The notes beneath the pieces are model-generated. The model was not told the origin of the DNA. It ran no database searches and saw only the letters and a program-made list of their open reading frames with translations. Below, piece after piece: positions 9,219 to 18,793 of a stretch of DNA of 64,000 nt. The stretch's first letter is position 1; the number at the start of each line of letters is the position of its first letter. Source of the stretch: Desulfopila sp. IMCC35008 (lineage in GTDB: Bacteria; Desulfobacterota; Desulfobulbia; Desulfobulbales; Desulfocapsaceae); the NCBI RefSeq assembly GCF_010646885.2, contig NZ_CP050700.1, positions 2,940,501 to 3,004,500 on the forward strand, in the 5' to 3' direction. Both the position numbers and the translations under genes were made by a program.

Positions 9219-10481
9219 ATGAACAAAATAACTGGCAAAATCTCAGCGATCATGGCGATACTAGTCCTTTTTTCGCCGTCTATTAAGGCACAAGCAGCAG
9301 AGACTCAGTCGGCCGTGACAGCAATCACTGGGCCTGACGCTGTTGATAATCAACTTAACTCTGATCAAGAAGTCAAACCAGGTTTTTTCGATGCAAATCT
9401 TTTGAAAGTCTGGGATGAATGGAAGGGTAAGATTGCAGATCGCACAGGCCTGTCTTTTGGTATCGACTACAACGCACTCGGTTTTGCGGCGACGGAAAGT
9501 CTAGGTGAAGACACTTCGGCCAGCGGGGTTTTCCGCGTCTTCGGTACGTGGAATTTAATTGGACGTGGAACGAACAATACCGGCGGTATTGTTTTCAAAT
9601 TCGAGAACCGGCATGCTTATACTGATTTTGCGCCTAACGAATTTGGGACGCAACTAGGGTACGCCGGTCTTCTCAACGTCGTTTTCAGTGACCAGGGATG
9701 GCGCACAACGCATCTTCATTGGCGGCAAGTTTTTAATAACGGGCGTGGTTTTGCCTATGCCGGGTTTCTGGATACAACCGACTATGTTGACGCGTATGTA
9801 TTGGCTAGCCCATGGACAGGGTTCAGCAACCTTGCTTTTGAGACCGGCTCCGGTACGATCGGTGGATTACCGGACGGTGCCCTTGGCATTATGGTCGGCG
9901 GCTTCGTTTCAGACAAAATATATGCCGCTGCCAGCATTGCCGATGCCAACGCCGAGTCGAATGATATCGGAGGCGGGTTCGATACCTTTTTTAATGATTT
10001 CGAAACTTTCAAATCGTTGGAAATCGGCTGGACCTCCTCGCAGCCCGCACTTTATCTGGTGAATAATGTCCACGTCAGCTTGTGGCAAATCGATGAACAC
10101 GAATCGGCTGAAACGCTGGACGGGTGGGGTGTTGTCTTCTCAGCCTCTGGTGTTGTTGGAGACCAATGGATGCCCTTTATCCGAGGTGGTTGGGCTGAAG
10201 ACGGAGGCAGTTTTTACGAAGCCGCTCTCGCTTTGGGGTTCGGATACCAGCCAAAAGACAGCAACGACTTGCTGGGCGTGGGACTCCATTGGTCACGCCC
10301 CAACGAGAGCACCCTTGGGACCAATCTGGAAGACCAATTCACAGGAGAGGTTTTCTATAGATTACAGGTAATCGACAAGTTCGCCCTGACTCCAAGCATC
10401 CAGCTCCTTGTCGATCCTGCGCTCAACCCGGATGAAAATGTCATCGCGGTGTTCGGTCTCAGGGCAAGGGTCGCATTTTGA
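9219..10481 (+). CDS. OprB-like carbohydrate-selective outer-membrane porin
   Basis: A 420-residue protein with a signal peptide (MNKITGKISAIMAILVLFSP) and the features of the OprB family: alternating aromatic and hydrophobic strands, Gly- and Asn-rich turns, and a C-terminal Phe (ending LRARVAF), as expected of a beta-barrel. It would allow diffusion of sugars or other small solutes through the outer membrane. The start at 9219 has AAAGGGA eight bases upstream; an earlier in-frame ATG at 9168 has no such site and would spoil the signal peptide. The gene lies between a dead CoA-transferase and an exported amidohydrolase, suggesting an imported scavenging unit. Ligand unknown. Confidence 0.85.
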   Translation: MNKITGKISAIMAILVLFSPSIKAQAAETQSAVTAITGPDAVDNQLNSDQEVKPGFFDANLLKVWDEWKGKIADRTGLSFGIDYNALGFAATESLGEDTSASGVFRVFGTWNLIGRGTNNTGGIVFKFENRHAYTDFAPNEFGTQLGYAGLLNVVFSDQGWRTTHLHWRQVFNNGRGFAYAGFLDTTDYVDAYVLASPWTGFSNLAFETGSGTIGGLPDGALGIMVGGFVSDKIYAAASIADANAESNDIGGGFDTFFNDFETFKSLEIGWTSSQPALYLVNNVHVSLWQIDEHESAETLDGWGVVFSASGVVGDQWMPFIRGGWAEDGGSFYEAALALGFGYQPKDSNDLLGVGLHWSRPNESTLGTNLEDQFTGEVFYRLQVIDKFALTPSIQLLVDPALNPDENVIAVFGLRARVAF

Positions 10482-10819
10482 TGCTATATCCGGTCTCAAG
10501 TTCGACGCACCCGGATTGCTGGTGATACTGGGATTCACGACGCTCACGCACAAGGCCAAGACGCATTTGAGCAGGGTTTAAAAACGCTAACTACTTCAGA
10601 CTCGACCCCGCCCGCTGCTATCACGCGATCTGAGGGATCGAGGAGGTAGCCCCGGGCCAAAATTAGTCTCAAGCGGAGTGCTCAATACGACATCGTTCAC
10701 AACATAGATAGTCGTTTGGGAAAGACCGACTCAAGTAGCTAAATGACTGGGATGAAACATAATCATAACAGCAACCAAAAACCGATAAACAAGACCAAAC
10801 TCGAAACCGGGAGCTTGAA
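10482..10819. other. Intergenic region between porin and amidohydrolase
   Basis: About 340 bases with no convincing ORF. A leader before the downstream gene contains GGGAGCTTGAA just ahead of its ATG. No clear terminator was found. Confidence 0.35.
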
Positions 10820-12505
10820 ATGAGAAAACTATTTGCAATGGCGATCATAGCCTCACTGACCTGGTCGGTGGCCCATGCGAAGGACTACGACCTCGTAATC
10901 CTGAACGGTCGGGTCATGGACCCAGAGACAATGCTGGATGGCCAACTAAATGTGGGCATCACGGACGGTCGGATCGAGATCATCACCCCCGGCGAAATCG
11001 CCGGTACTGAGACCATTGACGCCGCTGGCCATGTAGTGGCGCCGGGCTTCATCGACCTGCACTTCCATGCACTTGACGGACTGTCACTTAAGCTCGCGGC
11101 GCGCGATGGTGTAACCACAGGAATGGACCTCGAGGCCGGCGCAATCCACGTTGCCGAATGGTATGCCGAAAAGGACAACTCCGGCTGGCCGCTGAACTAC
11201 GGCACCGGTGTGAGCCAGGAAATGACACGGACTCGGGTTCACGATCCGGAAGTCGACACCAGCGGATGGCATGACGCCACCTCCGTTTTCGAACTGCGCG
11301 CTCAAGCTGTTAAGGAGGACGGCGTGCCCGGCTGGTCGGTCACACGCAGCGATCTCGATCAGCTCAATCAGATACTCTCCTACATGGATGAGGAATTGCG
11401 TCAGGGCGCTCTCAGCCTTGCTTCGACCATTGGCTACATGAGTGAGGGCGTGACAACTTTCGAGATGTACAAGACACAGGAGGTCGCTGCAAATTATGGC
11501 CGCGCGCTGGGTGCGCATGTTCGCTTTCACGGCAATCCCAGCAACCCTGAGGGAACGCTTGGCACCAGCGAACTCCTCGCCAACGCTATGGTGCTCGACG
11601 CGCCATTTTCGGTCAACCATAACAACGAATACGGCTGGTGGGAGAACGAGGAAAAACTGCAGAAAGCACGTGCCGAGGGGTACAATGTCTGGTCGGAATA
11701 CTATCCCTATTCCGCAGCTTCGACGGCGATTTCGGCTGATTTCTTTTCGCCTGAAAAATTCAAAATCCTCGCCGGTGGCAGAGCGTATGAAGAGACCATC
11801 TATGATCCAATCCAGGACAAGTTCCTGACCCAGGAAGAGTGGGAAAAAACCTCCAAGGCAGATCCCGGGCGCACGATCTTTGCCTTCAACCCCAAACGGG
11901 ATGAATGGCTGCCCTACTGGCTGCGCACGCCGCACATGATCGTCGCCTCCGATGCGATGTGGTCCGGTAAAGGGATCGATTCCTGGGATCTGCCGCCGGA
12001 AGATTACGTTGGCCATCCGCGCACGGCAGGGTCCCGCGGCAAGACACTGCGCGCGGCTCGTGAAAACGGCGTGCCGCTGATGTTCACGATCGCACAGATG
12101 GCTTATTGGCCGGCGTATCACCTGGGCCTGACCGGGATCGAAGGGATGCAGAAGCGAGGCCGCCTCCAGGAGGGCATGGTCGCTGACATCACGATCTTCG
12201 ATCCCGAGACCGTGACGGACCACGCAACCTACAAGGCAAGCGAGCAGGGCCTGCCCACCACCGGCATTCCCTATGTCATAGTGAGCGGCGTGCCTGTCGT
12301 GAGCGAAAATAAGTTCCAGCTCGATGTCCGGCCGGGTAAATCGATCCGTTTCCCGGTGGAGCCCAAGAGTCGATTCAAGCCCATTAAGATTGAGGATTGG
12401 GACCGGCAACATACGATTGCCGGCTTCACCATCGACGCCGGTGCGCTTGGCCAGCCTGACTCAGGCGCCAATTCGGACGCGACGCAAGCCAATAGTCCCG
12501 AGTAG
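10820..12505 (+). CDS. Exported N-acyl-D-amino-acid deacylase-like amidohydrolase
   Basis: A 561-residue amidohydrolase-superfamily protein with a signal peptide (MRKLFAMAIIASLTWSVAHA). After an N-terminal beta-sandwich strand set (YDLVILNGRVMDPETMLDG) comes the metal-binding HxH motif in GFIDLHFHALDG. A SVNHNNEYGWW segment carries a further His, and IVASDAMWSG supplies the late Asp expected of the family. The C-terminal GRLQEGMVADITIFDPETV is the usual closing strand of D-aminoacylase-type enzymes. It probably removes acyl groups from N-acyl-D-amino acids or a similar amide in the periplasm. The coding sequence is visibly richer in G+C than most of the window, suggesting transfer from a GC-rich organism. 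Confidence 0.8.
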   Translation: MRKLFAMAIIASLTWSVAHAKDYDLVILNGRVMDPETMLDGQLNVGITDGRIEIITPGEIAGTETIDAAGHVVAPGFIDLHFHALDGLSLKLAARDGVTTGMDLEAGAIHVAEWYAEKDNSGWPLNYGTGVSQEMTRTRVHDPEVDTSGWHDATSVFELRAQAVKEDGVPGWSVTRSDLDQLNQILSYMDEELRQGALSLASTIGYMSEGVTTFEMYKTQEVAANYGRALGAHVRFHGNPSNPEGTLGTSELLANAMVLDAPFSVNHNNEYGWWENEEKLQKARAEGYNVWSEYYPYSAASTAISADFFSPEKFKILAGGRAYEETIYDPIQDKFLTQEEWEKTSKADPGRTIFAFNPKRDEWLPYWLRTPHMIVASDAMWSGKGIDSWDLPPEDYVGHPRTAGSRGKTLRAARENGVPLMFTIAQMAYWPAYHLGLTGIEGMQKRGRLQEGMVADITIFDPETVTDHATYKASEQGLPTTGIPYVIVSGVPVVSENKFQLDVRPGKSIRFPVEPKSRFKPIKIEDWDRQHTIAGFTIDAGALGQPDSGANSDATQANSPE

Positions 12506-12693
12506 TCAGGTCTCACATAGGGCCAGACCTTGCGATCGTCCCGTGCTCTTGCATAGCAATCAGGACGGTCGCATCACAGAACCCATGGTTGTAGCACCTT
12601 AGTGGGATCCTGCCGTTATCGAGGCATCAGAGTCTGGATGTAAAACCAGAATTGGATCGCACATCAAATAGCAACTCTGAAGACAATTTGGAA

Positions 12694-14300
12694 CTAGGAG
12701 TCTGTCGGACTTTTGGTCACTATATGTTATATTGTCAAGAAACCATATAACATCAACCTATTAAGAGACATATGAGTGTAAATTTCAAAGGTGGGAATAG
12801 AAAGCAGCTATTCTTATTTCCGCCGAGTGTAGACGATTGGCTCCCTGAAGATCACCTTGCCAGATTTGTTGTGGAGATAGTCGATCAACTCGACATATCA
12901 TCAAGCCGAAATGAATATGGCGGGCGTGGCAGTACCGCTTATGATCCTGCAATGATGATTGCCTTGTTATTCTATGGATATGCAACAGGTGTTTTTTCCA
13001 GTAGGAAAATAGAAAGAAGTACCCATGATTCAGTCGCTTTTCGCTATATTGCAGGAAATACGCACCCAGACCATGATACAATCGCTACTTTCCGTCGACG
13101 ATTTCTCCCGCACCTGAAAGAGATTTTCGTTCAGATTCTTCGAATTGCTCATGAGATGAGCATCCTCAGGCTTGGTGCAGTAAGCCTTGATAGTACCAAA
13201 GTAAAAGCTTCTGCTTCGAAACATAGAGCGTTGAGTCATGGGCACGCATGTAAGCTGGAACAACAGCTCAAAGAAGAAATAGTCACCCTGTTAAGAAAGG
13301 CTGAACAGACTGATTGTGCAGATCTTCCTGATGGAATGAGTGTTCCTGAGGAGATATCAAGACGTGAAGAACGACTCGAAGCAATCAGAAATGCAAAGGC
13401 AGAAATCGAATCCCGTGCAGCTGAACGATACACCGAAGAAAACAAGGCTTACAAAGAAAAAATAGCAAAGCGTAAAGCAAAACAAAAGAAGACTGGTAAG
13501 AAACCGCCGGGCAGGCCACCCAAGCCGCCAAAAGTAGGCCCTTCAAGCAAGGAACAGGTGAACCTGACAGATGATGAATCACGTATCATGCCCATCTCGG
13601 GTGGTGGCTTCGACCAGTGTTGCAATGCCCAGGCGGGTGTAGACACAGCCAGTCAATTGATAGTGTGCAGCCATTTGAGTCAGAAGCCCAACGATAAGCA
13701 GGAAATGGAACCTGCGCTTGCAGAGTTGCAAGGTTATAGTTCTGACTTTGGTGAACTCACGGGTATCCTGGCAGATAACGGGTATTTCAGTAACGCCAAC
13801 TGTGCCTTAGCAGAAAAAGCTGGTATCACAGCATATATTGCAGTGGGCCAGGAACAACACAACCAGACATTGGCGAATCGTTGTTCAGATAGTCCATCTC
13901 TTGTAAAAAATCCAGACCGTAAGGCTACGATGCGACATCGACTTCACACAAAAGTCGGCAAGGTTTTATACGCAGCTCGAAAGAGTACGGTTGAGCCGGT
14001 ATTTGGGATCATCAAGCATGTACTCGGTTTTCGGCAATTCAGTTTAAGGGGACTTGAACATGTTACAGGTGAGTGGGATCTTGTTTCCCTGGCCTGGAAT
14101 TTAAAACGTATGCATGTACTTACAAAGTAATCTCAAAATAAGGAATATGCGTCCGTTTTACTTATATCTGTCCACATAGGTAGGATTTTGGCTGCATGTG
14201 CAACCCAGGCTCCTCGGTTGCTAGAAATTCGATAAGTTAATGAGGGAAAATCCCGGGTTGAAACTAAGATAGGTATTTCATCAATCCGACAGACTCCTAG
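12694..14300 (+). mobile_element. IS1182-family insertion sequence, apparently complete
   Basis: The element is bounded by perfect 16-bp inverted repeats, CTAGGAGTCTGTCGGA at 12694-12709 and its complement at 14285-14300. The outermost CTAG is itself a palindrome, so it could be part of the repeat or a 4-bp target duplication; the sequence alone cannot decide. Inside is one intact transposase gene, with 78 bases before it and about 170 noncoding bases after it. It lies at the right-hand border of the accessory segment. Confidence 0.85.
12772..14130 (+). CDS. IS1182-family DDE transposase
   Basis: A 452-residue transposase beginning with the DUF772-type N-terminal domain (QLFLFPPSVDDWLPEDHLAR), followed by a region containing SLDSTKVKASASKHRA, a Lys/Pro-rich basic linker (KAKQKKTGKKPPGRPPKPPK), and a C-terminal catalytic part with GILADNGYFSNANC and RKSTVEPVFGIIKHVLGFRQF. 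These match the spaced acidic residues of IS1182 transposases (Asp in SLDSTK, Asp in LADNGY, Glu in STVEPVFG). The frame is intact and full length, so the element may still be active. Confidence 0.92.
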   Translation: MSVNFKGGNRKQLFLFPPSVDDWLPEDHLARFVVEIVDQLDISSSRNEYGGRGSTAYDPAMMIALLFYGYATGVFSSRKIERSTHDSVAFRYIAGNTHPDHDTIATFRRRFLPHLKEIFVQILRIAHEMSILRLGAVSLDSTKVKASASKHRALSHGHACKLEQQLKEEIVTLLRKAEQTDCADLPDGMSVPEEISRREERLEAIRNAKAEIESRAAERYTEENKAYKEKIAKRKAKQKKTGKKPPGRPPKPPKVGPSSKEQVNLTDDESRIMPISGGGFDQCCNAQAGVDTASQLIVCSHLSQKPNDKQEMEPALAELQGYSSDFGELTGILADNGYFSNANCALAEKAGITAYIAVGQEQHNQTLANRCSDSPSLVKNPDRKATMRHRLHTKVGKVLYAARKSTVEPVFGIIKHVLGFRQFSLRGLEHVTGEWDLVSLAWNLKRMHVLTK

Positions 14301-14510
14301 TATAGTATCCTTAATGAATATGATCCAGCAGTCCGATTCAGTGTCGATCTGCATGATCGTTTGAGGAATGACCGAACCTCAATATACGTGCTCGATCAAT
14401 CCAGGTTTTCCTGGAGAATGGAAAACTTGCTGAACATGGGGGGGGAGGTTAAAGTGTAGTAGTGTATTAAATGAAGCAGATATGCAACAAGATTATTGAA
14501 AGGGATAGCC

Positions 14511-14891
14511 ATGGATGATGAATACGATTTTAACAGTAAAGTTGAAGCTCTTAAAACTACTGTTAAAGAGTTAGATGAGGTAGTGGATAGAAAGACTATT
14601 GAAGAAACGGCGAAACGTCTGGAGGGTGTCAATTTTGCTCCTCCTGTTGTACTCCCTATATCAGAATTCTTGAGATCTGATAAGAAAACCCTCTTGGCAG
14701 AAATAGACAAGCTGCTGGCAATGCCAGATGAAAAAGCCTGTGCACTAGCACCAGATAGCCCTGGAAAATGTCGTGAGCTGCGGCTGCAATTTATCGCGAC
14801 ATTGATATTCCACTATAAAAAGCTATCGCGATTACGGGCTGGAGATGCCGAAGAATGGGATGAGATTGATGAGCTGTATATTCACGACTAG
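14511..14891 (+). CDS. Small acidic protein of unknown function
   Basis: A 126-residue, soluble, strongly charged and mostly helical protein (MDDEYDFNSKVEALKTTVKE) with no membrane segment and no family I recognise. The N-terminal 45 residues look coiled-coil-like. The ATG at 14511 is preferred because AAAGGGA lies six bases upstream; a longer frame from a TTG at 14496 is less likely. It stands alone between the insertion sequence and feoB, on the opposite strand from the latter. Confidence 0.65.
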   Translation: MDDEYDFNSKVEALKTTVKELDEVVDRKTIEETAKRLEGVNFAPPVVLPISEFLRSDKKTLLAEIDKLLAMPDEKACALAPDSPGKCRELRLQFIATLIFHYKKLSRLRAGDAEEWDEIDELYIHD

Positions 14892-15088
14892 GAAGCTGTC
14901 GGATTGAACAATCTGCATGGCATAACCTACTCGGCCAGCCACCCTTTTTTTCGGGTACAAGATTGCACCAATTTTTCTCTATAGTGTCAATTATATTTCG
15001 GCTAAATAAAAATGTTCACCCAAGGTTCATCATGACAAACTTTGGAATGGGACATCCCTCGACGCTCCCCTGTCTATTTAGCGAAAGA

Positions 15089-15126
15089 CATCAGGCTTCA
15101 CAGCCTTGTGCCTGTGAAGCCTGATG
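15089..15126 (-). terminator. Hairpin terminator after feoAB
   Basis: A perfect 15-bp inverted repeat (arm CATCAGGCTTCACAG) with an eight-base loop, 47 bases beyond the feoB stop. On the minus strand the stem is followed by TGTCTTTC, a weak T tract, so termination may be only partly intrinsic. Confidence 0.7.
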
Positions 15127-15172
15127 CTCTCATAACCATTCTTTTATTTATGGGTTATAGACACGTGAATAC

Positions 15173-17305
15173 TTAGCAACAATCCCTGCGGATTGGAGGT
15201 GCAAAAACAGGTATGGCTTCATCTTTTTCTCTCTTCCCAAGCAGGTAGAGCCACCCATATAGAATGAACAGAATGGCGATAGAGAGGATGATGTAGAGGA
15301 AGTTGTGACCCTCTGTCACTTGGTAAAACAGTGTTGCCACTGCCCAGGCAAGAACGGTCGAATAAACAGCCATTACACCGGCATAATAACCACCCATCTC
15401 CTGACGTGCGGCACCGATAACAGCCAGGCAAGGGAAATACATCAAGACAAAAAGAAGATAGGCAAATGCCGAGAAAACAGTAAAGTGTGCAGCGATATGC
15501 CTGTAAACTGAAGCATCCGCTCCTATCTCTTCACTGATGACTGTGGAATCCTCGGTGACCAGGCCAATTCCCAAAAGATCGACAGAACTGACAATAGCCA
15601 CGAGTCCTTCACCAACAGTCGTAAATGCTTCGACGATAGAACCGGCCACATCCAGGCCTCCCCTTTCAGTCTCAATTTCCGCATTAGGCTCATTCACTTC
15701 CATGGCTGAATAAAGGGAATTTACAGTACCGACAATTGCTTCCTTGGCAAAGAGACCGGTGAACAGAGCAACGGAGGCGGGCCAGTTATCAGGTGCAATC
15801 CCCATGGGCTCGAAAATGGGACTGATTTTTTTTCCGGCATACGCCAGCACAGAAGATTGGGAATCCTCATTACCAAAAGAAACCTCTCCATTCTCAATAC
15901 CGATGGAGTTAAGGACACTGAGGACGAACACCGCTGCTACCACGATAGTTCCAGCCCTCTTGACAAAATTTTTCATCCGCAGCCAGGCACTCTTGAAGAC
16001 TGCACCGCCCCTGGGAACATGGTAGAGGGGGAGATCCATGACAAAATGAGAAGGGGTCCCCTTAAACAAGGTATTTTTGAGAAGGTAACCGGTAAAAATC
16101 GCCATGAATAAGCCAACAAGATAAATCAGAAAAACAGCGAGACCGGAATACGCTCCGAACAGTGCAGCACAAAAAAGAGCATAAACCGGCAGACGTGCTC
16201 CACAGGACATAAACGGTGCCATAAAGATGGTCATAAACCGATCCCGCCTGCTGCTGAGAGTCCGAGCAGCCATAACTGCGGGAACCGTACAACCAAAACC
16301 AACAATCATGGGAATAAAAGCAGAGCCCGGCAAGCCTATTTTACGCATAAACCGATCGGCCACAACTCCGACACGAGCCATATATCCGAGATCTTCCAGA
16401 ATCGCGAGGGCAAGGAACATAAAGAAGACCACAGGGACAAAGGTTGCAACAGTCTGGCACCCCGCGCCAATCCCCCCGACCAGTGCCAGAAGCCATGAAG
16501 GTGCAGATATAGATGCCAATACCTCAGACGGTATGTCGACAAACAGCAACCCACCTATGATATCGAAAAAATCTATAAACACTGAGCCAAGCCCGATGGC
16601 AAACCAAAAAGTGACGAACATAGAGGCCAGGAAGATGGGAATCGCCACAAACCGATTCATGACTATACTGTCCACCCTATTTGTGAAACTCTCGCTCCGA
16701 TCTTTCCTTTCAGCTTGAGCGCGGGCACAGATTGAATCGATATATGCATACTTCTTTACCGTGCCCATAACTTCCTTAGCGGTTACATGGGAATCATGTG
16801 AAGGAAGATGCTTAACAGCTTCCTCCACTTCCCGGATCGCCTTTTTCACCGTTACTTTGTCGACGGCTACCACAGGAATAACCGGCAGTCCGAGATTCTC
16901 GCTCAGGGCATCGATATCAATCTCGACACCCTCCTGCTCTGCAACATCAAGCATATTGAGCAGGACGATAATCTGGTTGGTTCTTTCTTTGAGCTCCATG
17001 GTAAGAAAGAGATTCCGGGAGAGATTCGTCGCATCGACGACGTTAAGGATAAGGTCATATTCGGCATCAGCAATTACTCGTTCTGCTACTCTTTGATCCT
17101 CAGTGTCTGGGCTGAGATTATATGTTCCAGGAAGATCGACCAGCTCAACACGGGTTCCGGTGAGTGTGAAGGATCCCTCAATCTTTTCTACAGTAACTCC
17201 CGGCCAGTTTCCAACTTTCTGCCGTGCACCTGTCAAGCTATTGAACAGTGTGGTTTTCCCACAGTTAGGAACACCGGCTATTGCTATTTTCTCAATCTTA
17301 TGCAT
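15173..17305 (-). CDS. feoB: Ferrous iron transporter B
   Basis: A 710-residue FeoB that imports Fe(II) across the inner membrane. The N-terminal G domain has G1 GVPNCGKT, G3 DLPGTYNLSPDTED and a G4-like NMLD, followed by a helical guanine-dissociation region. From about residue 220 there are many membrane helices containing two gate-like segments, with the conserved IPMIVGFGCTVPA. The last residues are a Cys pair (RRDCC). The ATG at 17305 is preferred because AAAGGAGG is six bases upstream; it overlaps the feoA stop by eight bases, so the two are translationally coupled. Confidence 0.96.
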   Translation of the reverse strand: MHKIEKIAIAGVPNCGKTTLFNSLTGARQKVGNWPGVTVEKIEGSFTLTGTRVELVDLPGTYNLSPDTEDQRVAERVIADAEYDLILNVVDATNLSRNLFLTMELKERTNQIIVLLNMLDVAEQEGVEIDIDALSENLGLPVIPVVAVDKVTVKKAIREVEEAVKHLPSHDSHVTAKEVMGTVKKYAYIDSICARAQAERKDRSESFTNRVDSIVMNRFVAIPIFLASMFVTFWFAIGLGSVFIDFFDIIGGLLFVDIPSEVLASISAPSWLLALVGGIGAGCQTVATFVPVVFFMFLALAILEDLGYMARVGVVADRFMRKIGLPGSAFIPMIVGFGCTVPAVMAARTLSSRRDRFMTIFMAPFMSCGARLPVYALFCAALFGAYSGLAVFLIYLVGLFMAIFTGYLLKNTLFKGTPSHFVMDLPLYHVPRGGAVFKSAWLRMKNFVKRAGTIVVAAVFVLSVLNSIGIENGEVSFGNEDSQSSVLAYAGKKISPIFEPMGIAPDNWPASVALFTGLFAKEAIVGTVNSLYSAMEVNEPNAEIETERGGLDVAGSIVEAFTTVGEGLVAIVSSVDLLGIGLVTEDSTVISEEIGADASVYRHIAAHFTVFSAFAYLLFVLMYFPCLAVIGAARQEMGGYYAGVMAVYSTVLAWAVATLFYQVTEGHNFLYIILSIAILFILYGWLYLLGKREKDEAIPVFAPPIRRDCC

Positions 17306-17540
17306 CACTCACCTCCTTTACGTATACCAGCTGCGCTTCATTCTTCCTCAGGGCAATCCGGCTCCCCCTGACTTCTACAACTACCGGGTCCTTCAAGGCT
17401 ACAGGTGCAAGCTGTACTGGTGTTCCCTCTACAAAACCCATCTTAAACAGCTTGTCACCATACCCAGAGACAGTCTCTCTGTATCCTGTTATCAAGTACT
17501 TTTTGCCTCTTTGTAAGTCAGCAAGGCTCATTCTTTTCAT
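17298..17540 (-). CDS. feoA: Ferrous iron transport protein A
   Basis: An 80-residue FeoA with the usual SH3-like fold signature: SLADLQRGKKYLITGY, GDKLFKMGFVEGTPVQL and GSRIALRKNEAQLVYV. It is a small cytoplasmic partner needed for full FeoB function. The start at 17540 has AAGGAG eight bases upstream; two earlier in-frame starts at 17546 and 17549 are too close to that site. A DtxR-like palindrome lies about 32 bases upstream, consistent with control by a metal-responsive repressor. Confidence 0.94.
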   Translation of the reverse strand: MKRMSLADLQRGKKYLITGYRETVSGYGDKLFKMGFVEGTPVQLAPVALKDPVVVEVRGSRIALRKNEAQLVYVKEVSDA

Positions 17541-17549
17541 TCCCATCAC

Positions 17550-17955
17550 TCCTTTTGCAATTAATAACTATGTAAGGTTCGCCTAACTTGATTCGCACGG
17601 CAACATACATAGCTCACATATAAGAGTCAATACTTTTCTTAGACAACCCTAACTCTAGATATTCAATGAGACTCTATCACACTGAAATTGTGTGATCTTT
17701 GAAAATATCCACGATTGATAATCACCTTACTCAGGACAATGTAATGTCGAAGTGATTGGCAAAATACCAAAGGTTCTGTTTGCCATTCCTTAGGCGCTTC
17801 AAAGTGAACAGAAGGAGCTTAATTATGGAGTTCCGGTTGGGAAGTGTCTCCCATTCTTCTACCACTGGCTGGAGTTATACGTTATAACAAAAGTTATCCT
17901 GACTAATGCAGCAAAGGCTCAATAGTGAAAAGAATGTCTGAACGCTCATAGATAA
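17550..17955. other. Intergenic region upstream of feoA
   Basis: About 400 bases between feoA and the UPF0280 gene, both on the minus strand. It holds the feo control region near its left end, including the DtxR-like site at 17572-17590. There is also a 7-bp inverted repeat, ATCACAC with its complement, at 17676-17696. No ORF is apparent. Confidence 0.45.
17572..17590 (-). promoter_or_regulatory. Possible DtxR/IdeR-type metal-repressor site
   Basis: On the minus strand the site reads AAGTTAGGCGAACCTTAC, which resembles the DtxR/IdeR consensus TTAGGTTAGCCTAACCTAA. Its half-sites AGTT and AACCT are imperfectly symmetric. It lies about 32 bases upstream of feoA. This is a pattern match only. 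Confidence 0.4.
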
Positions 17956-18696
17956 TCAATCAGATTCCAGCTCTGACTGTGGATCCCTGGTTATCTTCGC
18001 AACTGTTTCATCATCCTGATTGCGAACGATTTGCGGCAGCTTTCCCCAGAGACCAACATTGTTATCCTTGATGACCAGGATTCCCTGGATTCCTTCGATG
18101 CTGCCGACATTATCAAGCACCTGCTCCACATCCTCTTGTTTGGAAATGCTGTTGCAGACAAGGGTTGCCGCTGAGTCTGCGAGTGCCGCATCTTTTGCTA
18201 TGACCGTCGCCAGTTCACAATTGCCAAAGCTGAGCGAATGCCCCATTTTACTTGAAGAAGAACATATTGAAAGTGGCAGGTCTTCGGAAAAGATATGAAA
18301 GGCAAGTTGCGTCCCAATAGCATTTTTGCCCGCATAGATTCCAATGGTAACAGGCGCGGAGGAGGCTATATACATATCACCTCCATTTTCAACGAGGGCA
18401 TCAGTACAGCCGGCCTCAAGTGCTGCCTCCACGCCATATTGAGCAAGCGTGCCGGCAACAGACGCCATAGGGCCTAGGCCGGTTTTGCCAGAAGCTTCGG
18501 CCATTTTCTGCACTACCGGTGGCGCTTCTGGTAAAAGATTGATCGGTTTGAGGGCACTTGCGAATGCAGGATGCTGCTTAATGTACTTTTCAATTTTTTT
18601 GCGCTCATGGACAATACTTGCCGTAATCAGCTGAAACTCGTTGCTATACACCTTCAGGTGGGTATCTTTCCAGGAAAATGTTCGAAAACTGCGCAT
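17956..18696 (-). CDS. UPF0280 (ApbE-like) protein of homocysteine synthesis
   Basis: A 246-residue UPF0280-family protein. Recognisable segments are SGKTGLGPMASVAGTLAQYG, ALVENGGDMYIAS and CNSISKQEDVEQVLDN. The family is distantly related to the ApbE flavin transferase. In sulfate reducers and methanogens UPF0280 genes occur with DUF39 and NIL/ferredoxin genes and have been genetically linked to forming homocysteine from aspartate semialdehyde. Here it lies 97 bases downstream of exactly those two genes on the same strand, supporting that role. Its exact step is not established by sequence. Confidence 0.88.
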   Translation of the reverse strand: MRSFRTFSWKDTHLKVYSNEFQLITASIVHERKKIEKYIKQHPAFASALKPINLLPEAPPVVQKMAEASGKTGLGPMASVAGTLAQYGVEAALEAGCTDALVENGGDMYIASSAPVTIGIYAGKNAIGTQLAFHIFSEDLPLSICSSSSKMGHSLSFGNCELATVIAKDAALADSAATLVCNSISKQEDVEQVLDNVGSIEGIQGILVIKDNNVGLWGKLPQIVRNQDDETVAKITRDPQSELESD

Positions 18697-18793
18697 ACTG
18701 GTATCGGAATGTGAAAGGTAGTTCTGGGTTATGTAAAAGTTAGATGTACAGCATGAAAGTAACTTCCTTTGTGGCCAAGATTAAGTAAAACCC

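Noticed and set aside
11084..12412. Long minus-strand frame of 442 codons inside the amidohydrolase gene
   Set aside because: It is the reverse shadow of a G+C-rich gene; the plus-strand frame has a full family match and a signal peptide.
14133..14354. Minus-strand 73-codon frame crossing the right end of the IS1182 element
   Set aside because: It spans the element border, and no ribosome site or family was found.
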